From: Thiobacter sp. AK1
Lineage (GTDB): Bacteria > Pseudomonadota > Gammaproteobacteria > Burkholderiales > Thiobacteraceae
Direction of reading: 5' to 3'
DNA: 64,000 nt
NCBI RefSeq assembly: GCF_039822265.1
Contig: NZ_JBAJEX010000001.1
Location: forward strand, 310,001-374,000
Under the pieces are notes generated by a model, which saw nothing but the letters and a program-made list of their open reading frames with translations, made no database searches and had not been told where the DNA came from. The translations under genes and the position numbers were made by a program. Shown here in pieces: positions 1-7,016 of this stretch (positions are counted from its first letter, which is position 1; each line of letters opens with the position of its first letter).

Positions 1-392
1 GCGGCGGCGAAACCATGATGACCGGCCTCATGGCTCAGGCCATCCTGGGTGAAGACCTTAAGCGCCTGCCCTTCTGGAGCCTGGTGTTCCAGCCCCACTG
101 GGACTACTGGAAGATGTACATCAGCCTGGGCATGTTCTTCGGTGCCTTCCTCGGTGCGGTGCTCAGCAAGGAGTTCTACCTGCGGGTGCCGCGCCGCCTA
201 TCGGAATGGGTAATGATCACCCTGGGTGGTCTACTCATGGGCGTAGGCATCCGCCTCGCCTTCGTCTGCAACGTGTCTACCTTTTTCGGCCTCACCCCGG
301 AAATGAACCTGGGTGGCTACCTGGCCGTCTCCGGCATCGTCGCCGGCGCCTGGGTCGGTTCCCTCGTGTACAAAAAAATGTTGGAGGGGTAA
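1..392 (+). CDS. YeeE/YedE family permease, N-terminal-type half protein (5' partial)
   Basis: Half-size YeeE/YedE (sulf_transp) inner-membrane protein, a family that includes the thiosulfate importer TsuA. The frame is open to the first base of the window (residues GGET precede the first ATG at 15), so the gene begins outside. About 130 residues are visible with three or four hydrophobic segments. A Cys lies in the motif RLAFVCNVSTFF, the position where the family usually has a conserved GGCTSG-like Cys. It is followed two bases later by the second half-size paralogue, so the pair probably forms one transporter from two genes. Family assignment is firm. The substrate (thiosulfate or another reduced sulfur species) is inferred from the downstream TusA, DsrE-like and rhodanese genes. 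Confidence 0.85.
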   Translation, partial: GGETMMTGLMAQAILGEDLKRLPFWSLVFQPHWDYWKMYISLGMFFGAFLGAVLSKEFYLRVPRRLSEWVMITLGGLLMGVGIRLAFVCNVSTFFGLTPEMNLGGYLAVSGIVAGAWVGSLVYKKMLEG

Positions 393-394
393 AC

Positions 395-994
395 ATGTCC
401 ACCATCGCCGAATGCATGATCGCCTTCATTTTCGGTAGCGTCGTAGGCCTTTTGGTGCAGCGCTCCCGGTTCTGCAACACCGCCGCCTTGCGCGATGCCA
501 TCATGTTCCAGACCTATCGCAACACCAAGGCGTTACTGGTGGCCATGATGATTCTCACCCTGGGCTTCACCGCCTTCATGACCGTGGGCGCAGGTCATCC
601 CTTGGATTTCGATGTGGGCCTCAATACCTTTCTGGGCCTGTTCCTGTTCGGGGTGGGCATGGTGCTCGCCGGCGCCTGCACCGTTTCCACGTGGGTAAAG
701 GCCGCGGAGGGCAACGTGGGCGCCGTATGGGCGCTGCTGTTCACCTTCATCGGCATGTTTCTCTTTTCTCTGCTCTGGTCCTACAACCAGTGGCCGCCGG
801 CGCCCGCCTCCATGACTGGTGACCCCAATCCCGAAGCGCTGCAGGCGGGTTTTGCCAATGCCCGTACCCTACAGGAAAAAACCGGCATCCCCGCCATTGT
901 CTTCGGCCTGATCCAGTTCGCCGTGCTGCTCGGCATTTACCGGGCGATCCGGCGCAAGGAAAAGGCTCGCGAACAGGATGACGCTCACGAATGA
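395..994 (+). CDS. YeeE/YedE family permease, second half protein
   Basis: A 199-residue inner-membrane protein of the YeeE/YedE family. The ATG at 395 is preceded by a good ribosome site (ttggagggg), which decides the start, although the frame is open further upstream. Family cysteines are visible in SRFCNTAALRD (about residue 30) and in AGACTVSTW (about residue 90); such cysteines relay thiosulfate in characterised members. It starts 2 bases after the first half-permease and ends 15 bases before tusA, so it is co-transcribed. The C-terminus is charged and cytoplasmic-like (RRKEKAREQDD). The likely role is uptake of a reduced sulfur compound delivered to the cytoplasmic TusA/DsrE-like carriers encoded next. 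Confidence 0.88.
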   Translation: MSTIAECMIAFIFGSVVGLLVQRSRFCNTAALRDAIMFQTYRNTKALLVAMMILTLGFTAFMTVGAGHPLDFDVGLNTFLGLFLFGVGMVLAGACTVSTWVKAAEGNVGAVWALLFTFIGMFLFSLLWSYNQWPPAPASMTGDPNPEALQAGFANARTLQEKTGIPAIVFGLIQFAVLLGIYRAIRRKEKAREQDDAHE

Positions 995-1009
995 AACAAG
1001 GAGACAACG

Positions 1010-1312
1010 ATGGGACTTTTTGCTAACAAGAAAACGCAAAGCGCAGGCAGCGGGGGCAGCGCGACCCTACCGAACGGGCAGATGGTGACCGTGGCGCGGC
1101 AGGTGGATGCCATCGGCGACTCCTGTCCCCGCCCCCAGCTCATGACCAAGAAGGCGATGGGCGAGCTTACTTCCGGCCAAGTGCTGGAGGTGATTGTGGA
1201 CAACCCCACCTCGATGGAAGCCCTGCCACCCATGTGCGCGGAACTCCACTGTGAGCATCTGGGCACGGTCAATACCGGTCGCGCCTGGCATGTGTATCTG
1301 AGGAAACTGTGA
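1010..1312 (+). CDS. tusA: TusA/SirA-family sulfur carrier protein
   Basis: A 100-residue TusA-like sulfur carrier. The diagnostic motif DSCPRPQLMTKKAM (CPxP) sits at about residue 39; the first Cys normally carries the persulfide or thiosulfonate. A roughly 30-residue N-terminal extension rich in Gly/Ser/Lys precedes the domain, unusual for the about 80-residue housekeeping TusA. A ribosome site (aaggaga) precedes the ATG. It lies between the YeeE pair and a run of small membrane proteins, as in sulfur-oxidiser clusters where TusA hands sulfur to DsrE-type or Hdr-like proteins. It probably receives sulfur from the imported compound or a rhodanese. Two more Cys (MCAELHC) are present. Confidence 0.9.
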   Translation: MGLFANKKTQSAGSGGSATLPNGQMVTVARQVDAIGDSCPRPQLMTKKAMGELTSGQVLEVIVDNPTSMEALPPMCAELHCEHLGTVNTGRAWHVYLRKL

Positions 1313-1313
1313 C

Positions 1314-1523
1314 ATGGCCCGTTTCTTGATGCGCGCCTATCTGGCAGTGTCCCTTGCCATCTGCGCCTGGGGCGTGTGGAAGGTCTATCTCCACCCGCCG
1401 GCGAGCATGAAGGTCAACCGCGACGGCGTACCCTATTTCACGCCGCCGGTGATCGACCCGGCGACCGGCAAGCCGATTCCCGTTGAGGTCCTGGTACGCC
1501 ACTACAAGGGTGAGAAACCATGA
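1314..1523 (+). CDS. Small single-pass membrane protein of the sulfur operon
   Basis: A 69-residue protein I do not recognise. Residues about 5-27 form one hydrophobic helix (MRAYLAVSLAICAWGVWKVY). The rest is polar and proline-rich (YFTPPVIDPATGKPIP) and is probably exposed on one face of the membrane. It starts 1 base after the tusA stop, and its stop overlaps the next start by ATGA, so translation is coupled. It looks like an accessory subunit of a membrane complex formed with the YeeE permeases or the secreted rhodanese, but this rests only on position. Confidence 0.7.
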   Translation: MARFLMRAYLAVSLAICAWGVWKVYLHPPASMKVNRDGVPYFTPPVIDPATGKPIPVEVLVRHYKGEKP

Positions 1524-1612
1524 TCGTCGACTTCGAAACCACGCTCCAGATCGTTATGTTCGTCATCGCCTTCGGGGTGATGTACCTCGCCTTACTCCAC
1601 GACACGCTCTAA
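1520..1612 (+). CDS. 30-residue membrane microprotein
   Basis: A 30-codon frame, ATG at 1520 to TAA at 1612, overlapping the preceding stop by ATGA. Nearly the whole peptide is one hydrophobic helix (QIVMFVIAFGVMYLALL), with an acidic N-terminus (MIVDFE) and a short polar tail. The ATGA overlap and the 7-base gap to the next gene argue that it is translated. It resembles in size and shape the tiny stabilising subunits of membrane complexes such as CydX or CcoQ, but no sequence relationship can be claimed. It is short enough for automatic annotation to have missed. Confidence 0.6.
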   Translation: MIVDFETTLQIVMFVIAFGVMYLALLHDTL

Positions 1613-1619
1613 GGTCGCC

Positions 1620-1886
1620 ATGAACCGCGAAAGCCTAATCTTCTGCATCCTGGCCCTGGCTGCGGCGCTGGCCATTTCCGTCCTTGGCTTCCGCTACGCC
1701 GCGCTACCGCCCGAAGTGGTGGCGCAAGCCAAGACCCCCGTCACCCCGGACAAGCTGCCGGAGTTGGACCTGGGCAGCTTTGGACGAGTCTCCGGCATCG
1801 ACCTGATGGCCTACTGGATGGAGCATCCCCCGGCGGCGGGCAGCGACGCCGCGCCCGCCTCGGTGAAACGCTTTGGAGGCTGCTAA
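1620..1886 (+). CDS. Small membrane-anchored protein of the sulfur operon
   Basis: An 88-residue protein with an N-terminal hydrophobic segment (residues about 6-28, LIFCILALAAALAISVLGFRYA) and a polar, probably periplasmic, remainder ending in GGC. I do not recognise a family. It could be a signal-anchored periplasmic partner of the downstream rhodaneses; the C-terminal Cys could carry sulfur, though that is speculation. It begins 7 bases after the microprotein and ends 3 bases before the next gene, in the same operon. Confidence 0.65.
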   Translation: MNRESLIFCILALAAALAISVLGFRYAALPPEVVAQAKTPVTPDKLPELDLGSFGRVSGIDLMAYWMEHPPAAGSDAAPASVKRFGGC

Positions 1887-1889
1887 AGC

Positions 1890-2474
1890 ATGCGCGCCCT
1901 GTTCTGGCTGCTCGCTTGCACGATCTTGCCTGCCCGCGCCGAGCTGGGTCTGCGCCCCGTGCTTCCCCCGCCCGGGGTCGAAGTGGTGCTCCTCGACGTG
2001 CGACCGCTGGCAGTCTGTCAGGCGCGTTCGGTGGCGCGCGCCCGCTGCCTACCCGCTTCCGACTTTCTCGATGTCCAGGGACGACTCGCGCCCTGGCGGG
2101 AGGTGGTGTGGCTGATGAGCACCGCCGGGCTCACCGGCGCCGAAGCCGTGATCGTTCTCGGCGATGATGGCGTCGACCGTCGCTTCGTCGCAGGCTTGTT
2201 GGAGCTTGCCGGTCAGCGCCGGGTGTGGTTGGTGGAACGGCCCGTGCCCGCTCTGTGGAAGAGCGGCTGGCCCGCCGGGCAAGGTCGCCCCCGGGATTTC
2301 GCGCGCCAAGTGGCTTATACGGCGCCAATGCGCGAAGGCGACATCGTTCTACCCCATGAGCCGCGCCCCGCTGCCACCGTGACCGCTGCCGATGTGCGCA
2401 GCGCAGTGACGCGCTGGGTGGAGTTGCGGCTAGCCGGCAAGCAGTGGCGCATCCTTCTCGGGGGACAGACATGA
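1890..2474 (+). CDS. Secreted rhodanese-like protein lacking an obvious catalytic cysteine
   Basis: A 194-residue protein with a signal peptide (ALFWLLACTILPARAEL, cleavage near residue 18). The body starts like a rhodanese fold: VEVVLLDVRPLAVCQA corresponds to the usual I-D-V-R strand, and AEAVIVLGDDGVDRR falls where the active loop (V-V-Y-C-x-x-G) should be. There the catalytic Cys is replaced by Gly/Asp, so it is probably inactive as a sulfurtransferase and may bind a partner or persulfide. Two other Cys (VCQA, ARCLPA) remain. Its stop overlaps the next gene's start (ATGA). The rhodanese assignment is my reading of motifs and is moderately sure. Confidence 0.6.
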   Translation: MRALFWLLACTILPARAELGLRPVLPPPGVEVVLLDVRPLAVCQARSVARARCLPASDFLDVQGRLAPWREVVWLMSTAGLTGAEAVIVLGDDGVDRRFVAGLLELAGQRRVWLVERPVPALWKSGWPAGQGRPRDFARQVAYTAPMREGDIVLPHEPRPAATVTAADVRSAVTRWVELRLAGKQWRILLGGQT

Positions 2475-2764
2475 GCATCGACATCCTGTTCCATGTCAGT
2501 CATCGGGGCGCAGGACGCTACCTCTTTCCCCTGATCGCCGCCGCCCGCCGCCGCGGAGCGAGTGTCGCCTGCTTCTTCACCTACGACGGCGTGCTGGTAG
2601 CAGCCGACCCGCGCCTTAAGGAAGTTTTAGGTGACGCACGCGCCGTGGTATGCGAGGAATCCTGGCATCGCTTCCGGCCGGGCGAACCCTGCCCTGTGGA
2701 AGCCGGCAGCCAGACCGTGAACAGCGCCCTGATGGCGGAAGCGACGCGGGTGGTGAGTCTATGA
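2471..2764 (+). CDS. DsrE-like sulfur relay protein (Cys-containing)
   Basis: A 97-residue cytoplasmic protein with the DsrE/DsrF-like alpha-beta pattern: an N-terminal beta strand (IDILFHVS), a helix, then VACFFTYDGV, and a C-terminal strand (RVVSL) where family members end. Cys residues lie in ARAVVCEESW (about residue 63) and GEPCPVE (about residue 77); the second is near where active DsrE/TusD cysteines occur. It overlaps both neighbours by ATGA, suggesting 1:1 synthesis with the next two proteins, as in TusBCD or DsrEFH trimers. Family-level call only. Confidence 0.6.
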   Translation: MSIDILFHVSHRGAGRYLFPLIAAARRRGASVACFFTYDGVLVAADPRLKEVLGDARAVVCEESWHRFRPGEPCPVEAGSQTVNSALMAEATRVVSL

Positions 2765-3039
2765 ATACCAAGCGCAAACTGCTGGTGCTGGCGCGGCGTG
2801 ACCACGCCGAGGCCATGCGCGTGGCAGCAGGCCTCACGATCTTCGGCCACCAGGTGCGCTTGGTATTCATGGATCGGCTAGTCGCAGAAACGGAGGAAAA
2901 TGCGGCCATGGCGGAACTGCTCGCCCTGTCGGACATCGCCCCGGAAACCACCGTGGCCGAGCAGACGGATCTCGCCTACCTGGATGCCGCCGCCTTGGGC
3001 GCAGCCATTGCCGAAGCGGATGGCGTGCTCAGCCTATGA
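2761..3039 (+). CDS. DsrE-like protein without cysteine
   Basis: A 92-residue protein with the same fold pattern as its upstream neighbour (KRKLLVLARR strand, helix, QVRLVFMD strand, C-terminal DGVLSL). It contains no Cys at all, so it cannot be a persulfide carrier; in TusBCD/DsrEFH complexes some subunits are likewise structural. ATG at 2761 overlaps the preceding stop, and its own stop overlaps the next ATG at 3036. It probably pairs with the Cys-bearing DsrE-like protein. The assignment is an inference from secondary-structure pattern and position. Confidence 0.6.
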   Translation: MNTKRKLLVLARRDHAEAMRVAAGLTIFGHQVRLVFMDRLVAETEENAAMAELLALSDIAPETTVAEQTDLAYLDAAALGAAIAEADGVLSL

Positions 3040-3215
3040 GGATCGTCGCCCTGAAAACGGACTTGTTTCCGGACGCCCGGACCGTGGCGGCTGCGCTGGC
3101 CACCCTAGCCGGTGAGGTCACCGTTCTCGATCTGACGCGCCTGGAACATGAAGAGGCGGACTGGCTGCGCATCGTCGATGCGCTGCTCGCCGCCGAACGC
3201 ATCATCACCCTTTAA
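3036..3215 (+). CDS. 59-residue third member of the DsrE-like set
   Basis: A 59-residue frame from ATG 3036 to TAA 3215, overlapping the preceding stop by ATGA. It begins with a beta strand (MRIVALKTD) and ends with the same hydrophobic C-terminal strand type as the two upstream proteins (RIITL), so it may be a minimal third subunit, with the role TusB/DsrH plays in their complexes. No Cys is present. I do not recognise a named family. It precedes the secreted tandem rhodanese by 20 bases. Confidence 0.6.
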   Translation: MRIVALKTDLFPDARTVAAALATLAGEVTVLDLTRLEHEEADWLRIVDALLAAERIITL

Positions 3216-3235
3216 CCCGACCAAAGGAGCAGACC

Positions 3236-4171
3236 ATGAAAACGCTCGCCTCCATGCGCACGACCCTTCTCGGGTTCTGCGCGCTGCTTTTGTTCTGGTC
3301 CATGACCGCACTCGCCGCGACACCGTTGGTGGATGTGGCATGGGTCAAGGCCAACATTGGCAAACCCGGCATTGTCTTCCTCGACTTGCAACCGCCGGCG
3401 GATTACCTGCGCGGCCACATTCCAGGGGCGGTCAACACCAGTTTCGAAAAAGATGGCTGGCGCGAGGAGCGTGCCCGCGACAAGGTGCCGGACATGTTGC
3501 CCGAAAATCTCGACAAGCTGGCCGCACTCATCGGCCGACTGGGGATCGACAACAAGACCCATGTAGTGCTCGTCCCCCCAGGCCAGAGCCATTTGGACAT
3601 GGGCTGGGCCACACGCATCTACTGGACATTCAAGGTGCTTGGCCACGATGAGGTGTCCATCCTCGACGGTGGCATGAAGGCCTACACTGCAGACAAGAAA
3701 AACCCGCTGCAGGCCGGGCCCATTACTCCTGAGCCCAAAACCTTTGTGGTCCATTTCCGACCCGAATACCTGGCCACCGTGGATGACGTGAAACACGCGC
3801 TGGCCAGCAAAAAAGTAGTTTTGGTGGACCTGCGCCCCGAGGACCAATACGTGGGCATCAATCGCAATCCCAAGGCCACCATGAACGGCACCCTACCAGG
3901 GGCGAAGAACCTCCCTTCGCCTTGGCTCACGGATAACGCCGGCGGGACCTTCCGTAATCTGGAACAGCTCAGGGAACTGGCCAAGATCGCTGGCGTCCCG
4001 ACCACGGGGCCTCAGATCGAGTTCTGCAACACGGGCCATTTCGCCGCCAACGGCTGGTTCGTCATGCACGAACTCTTAGGGAACAAGGAGGCCAAGCTCT
4101 ATGACGGCTCCATGGTGGAATGGACCCTCACCAAGGCCGGGCCGGTGGAACAGAAGGTCAAGCTGCCCTGA
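3236..4171 (+). CDS. Periplasmic tandem-domain rhodanese (thiosulfate sulfurtransferase-like)
   Basis: A 311-residue secreted protein with two rhodanese domains. A signal peptide ends near residue 27 (MTALAATP). Domain 1 (about 30-155) has FLDLQPPADYLRGHIPGAVN but no catalytic Cys: its loop reads VVLVPPGQSHLD. Domain 2 (about 175-300) has VLVDLRPEDQYVG and the active loop EFCNTGHFA, with the catalytic Cys at about residue 264. An inactive first and active second domain is the usual plan of SseA-type sulfurtransferases. A ribosome site (aaaggagc) precedes the ATG. It probably moves sulfane sulfur from thiosulfate or polysulfide in the periplasm, acting with the neighbouring permeases and the cytochrome encoded next. 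Confidence 0.88.
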   Translation: MKTLASMRTTLLGFCALLLFWSMTALAATPLVDVAWVKANIGKPGIVFLDLQPPADYLRGHIPGAVNTSFEKDGWREERARDKVPDMLPENLDKLAALIGRLGIDNKTHVVLVPPGQSHLDMGWATRIYWTFKVLGHDEVSILDGGMKAYTADKKNPLQAGPITPEPKTFVVHFRPEYLATVDDVKHALASKKVVLVDLRPEDQYVGINRNPKATMNGTLPGAKNLPSPWLTDNAGGTFRNLEQLRELAKIAGVPTTGPQIEFCNTGHFAANGWFVMHELLGNKEAKLYDGSMVEWTLTKAGPVEQKVKLP

Positions 4172-4770
4172 TCCGGGGAATTCCTCTCCTCATCCTGGGC
4201 GCCGCCTCGCTCCTGATGGGCCAGGCGGCGCTCGGTGCCGACGAAAGCGAGCAGCGCCTTGCTGCGCTGCTTGCGGTCATGCAGGCCGATTTGGCTCAGC
4301 CCACGACGCCGGGCGGCCGGGCCCGCCTGCTGGAATCCGCATCGCTTTTGCCAATCATGTTACGGGAGGCACGTGCGCCGGCAGAAGAGGTGCGCCTTGC
4401 CCGCCGGCTCTACCCCGTGCTGCGGCGAGGCGACGGGGCGGCCGCCCGCGTCAGTCTTGCCCGGCTTACCGCCGCCCATCCCTTTCACCCCCCACCTGCC
4501 CCGAGCAACCCGCAGCGCGCCTTGCGGCTAGCGGCCGCCATCCACCGGGAGGCCTGTGGCGGCTGCCACGATCACCCCAGCAGTGATGCGTTTCTCCCCG
4601 CTCAGGACCTCTTTCGTCTGGCCTGTCGCGAAGCCCCAGAGGTTTTCGCAGCCCGGCTCTACCTGGGCGTGAAGGGCCAGGCGGAGATGGGTTTTCGCAA
4701 TCCTTTCAGCCCGGAGGAACGGGCCGCTCTCGCGCTCTGGTACCGAACCGCCCGCCCTTGCGCGCGCTGA
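4168..4770 (+). CDS. Secreted monohaem c-type cytochrome-like protein
   Basis: A roughly 200-residue protein with a signal peptide (IPLLILGAASLLMGQAALGAD) and one haem-binding motif CGGCH about 130 residues in. A likely axial Met lies in AEMGFRNPFS, followed by the helix EERAALALWYRT typical of class I cytochromes. The N-terminal half is helical and unassigned. The start is unclear: a CTG at 4168 overlaps the rhodanese stop and gives a clean signal peptide, while the only ATG upstream (4120) would overlap the rhodanese by 52 bases. It probably accepts electrons from a sulfur reaction carried out by the operon. Haem attachment is clear from the motif; partner and role are inferred. Confidence 0.65.
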   Translation: MIRGIPLLILGAASLLMGQAALGADESEQRLAALLAVMQADLAQPTTPGGRARLLESASLLPIMLREARAPAEEVRLARRLYPVLRRGDGAAARVSLARLTAAHPFHPPPAPSNPQRALRLAAAIHREACGGCHDHPSSDAFLPAQDLFRLACREAPEVFAARLYLGVKGQAEMGFRNPFSPEERAALALWYRTARPCAR

Positions 4771-4822
4771 TCGATGTAGCGGCGGGAGCTGGCTACGCGC
4801 CTCCACAGGCACGTCGTGCAAT

Positions 4823-4912
4823 TGGCGGAGAGAGTGGGATTCGAACCCACGATGGGCACAGGCCCATACCGGATTTCGAGTCCGGCGCTTTCGACCACTC
4901 AGCCATCTCTCC
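4823..4912 (-). tRNA. tRNA-Ser(CGA)
   Basis: Read on the minus strand, it is 90 bases including an encoded CCA. The acceptor stem GGAGAGA pairs with its 3' complement, the long variable arm typical of serine tRNA is present, the T-loop reads GTTCGAATC, and the anticodon loop CTCGAAA gives anticodon CGA for UCG codons. A 31-bp piece covering its 5' part is repeated about 160 bases away on the 5' side. Confidence 0.95.
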
Positions 4913-4921
4913 TGTTTGAAC
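4891..4921. repeat. Direct repeat copy A: 5' part of tRNA-Ser plus leader
   Basis: Thirty-one bases identical to 5054-5084. This copy covers the first 22 bases of tRNA-Ser and 9 bases of its 5' leader. The spacing of the two copies is 163 bases. Confidence 0.95.
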
Positions 4922-5003
4922 TGTGCGTGGGACGCAGACCGTTGCCGCTCCGCTCACCCCGCGCCTCGCTCCGGCGCTTTGGCTCCGGCCCGCGCTACGC
5001 GCT

Positions 5004-5025
5004 TAACCCGGCTCGCGCCGGGTTA
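5004..5025. other. Strong hairpin in the repeat-flanked insert
   Basis: A perfect 9-bp stem (taacccggc / gccgggtta) around a 4-base loop. It is one of two hairpins in the 132-bp stretch between the tRNA-Ser repeats. No run of T follows, so it is not a standard terminator on either strand. Confidence 0.75.
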
Positions 5026-5034
5026 GCCTTCACC

Positions 5035-5053
5035 CAACGGGTTTCACCCGTTG
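5035..5053. other. Second hairpin abutting the tRNA-Ser fragment
   Basis: A 7-bp perfect stem (caacggg / cccgttg) with a 5-base loop, ending exactly at the base before the duplicated tRNA fragment begins. This suggests the 132-bp insert is a small palindromic element rather than random spacer. Confidence 0.7.
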
Positions 5054-5084
5054 TCGACCACTCAGCCATCTCTCCTGTTTGAAC
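5054..5084. repeat. Direct repeat copy B: tRNA-Ser 5' fragment
   Basis: An exact 31-bp copy of 4891-4921, containing only the first 22 bases of tRNA-Ser, so it cannot encode a tRNA. The 4913-5249 interval has no gene: it holds the insert with two hairpins, this fragment and the mtnA promoter. Confidence 0.95.
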
Positions 5085-5233
5085 CGAACGCGGTAAGCGC
5101 AACATCGCGGCTGCGATGACCGATGCCATCCACTGCTGTGGTGCGAGCATGGCGCGCCGAGTCGTCGCCACGGAAAAGGGCGCATTCTACCAGAACGGCC
5201 GTGGCCACAGAACTGCGGCATGGGCAGCACTTC

Positions 5234-5242
5234 TGCGATAAT
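5234..5242 (+). promoter_or_regulatory. Extended -10 promoter element for mtnA
   Basis: The motif TGCGATAAT (TGn plus a hexamer differing from TATAAT at two positions) lies just before the mtnA ATG. A start 6-8 bases downstream would fall at about 5249-5250, the A of the preferred mtnA start, implying a leaderless or very short-leader mRNA. No clear -35 is visible, which an extended -10 can tolerate. Confidence 0.4.
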
Positions 5243-5249
5243 GCGCGTC

Positions 5250-6337
<1,088 letters not shown>

Positions 6338-6341
<4 letters not shown>

Positions 6342-6982
6342 ACGATGAAAGCAGTCTGCGCGAAGCGCTCGCTGAAACCAGCCGGGAGACCGTGCGACGG
6401 GGACTCAATCGCGGCACGGCGGGAAATGTCAGCGTGCGGCTCGGCGATGGACTCCTCATCACACCCAGTGGTCTGCCCGCCGATACCCTGACCCCCCAGC
6501 ACATGGTGCGCATGGACATGACGGGTCACCACCAAGGCCCCCTCAAGCCTTCCAGTGAATGGCGCATTCATCGCGACATCTATGCCGCCAAACCCGAGGT
6601 GAATGCCGTGGTGCATGCGCACGCGCCGCATGCTGTGAGCCTGTCCTGCCTGCGTGTGCCCATCCCACCGTTCCACTACATGGTCGCGGTCGCGGGCGGC
6701 AAGGACATTCCCTGTGCCCGTTATGCCACCTTTGGCACGCAGGCCCTGTCGGACGCGGTGCTAGAGGCATTGGCCACACGCCGCGCCTGTCTGATGGCCA
6801 ACCATGGCCTGGTGGCGGTCGGAGCCGACTTGGCCAACGCGCTGGCGCTCGCTGAAGAGGTGGAGGAACTGGCCGCCCAGTACTGGCGCGCACGTCTGCT
6901 GGGTGAACCCGTCCTCCTCAGCGACGCCGAGATGGACGAGGTGCTCGAGCGTTTCAAGTGCTACGGGCAGCGGGGCCGCTGA
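6338..6982 (+). CDS. Class II aldolase, probable methylthioribulose-1-phosphate aldolase/dehydratase-type
   Basis: A 214-residue cytoplasmic zinc enzyme of the fuculose-phosphate aldolase/MtnB family. Visible features are RGTAGNVSVRLGDGLLITPSG (phosphate site), VVHAHAPHAVSLS (zinc His pair) and ANHGLVAVG (third zinc His). The C-terminus (EVEELAAQYWRARLLGEP) resembles fuculose-phosphate-aldolase-type members, including the Ald2 enzyme that cleaves methylthioribulose-1-phosphate to DHAP and methylthioacetaldehyde. MtnB dehydratase is the alternative. The ATG at 6338 overlaps the mtnA stop; an ATG at 6332 is also possible. Neither mtnC nor mtnD is nearby, which slightly favours the aldolase reading. 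Confidence 0.85.
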
Positions 6983-7016
6983 ACCGCCCCTTAGTTTCGC
7001 CTGTCCTAAGCTCTCT

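Noticed and set aside
206..394. N-terminal extension of the second YeeE half
   Set aside because: The extension is Arg/His/Pro-rich antisense-like composition overlapping the first half-permease in another frame.
394..1000. Frameshifted full-length YeeE split by mutation
   Set aside because: The second half has its own ribosome site and start, and two-gene YeeE arrangements are common, so this is a natural split.
5004..5053. Hairpins as rho-independent terminators
   Set aside because: No T-run follows either stem on either strand.
5054..5084. Second tRNA-Ser gene
   Set aside because: Only the first 22 bases of the tRNA are present; no anticodon or T-arm follows.
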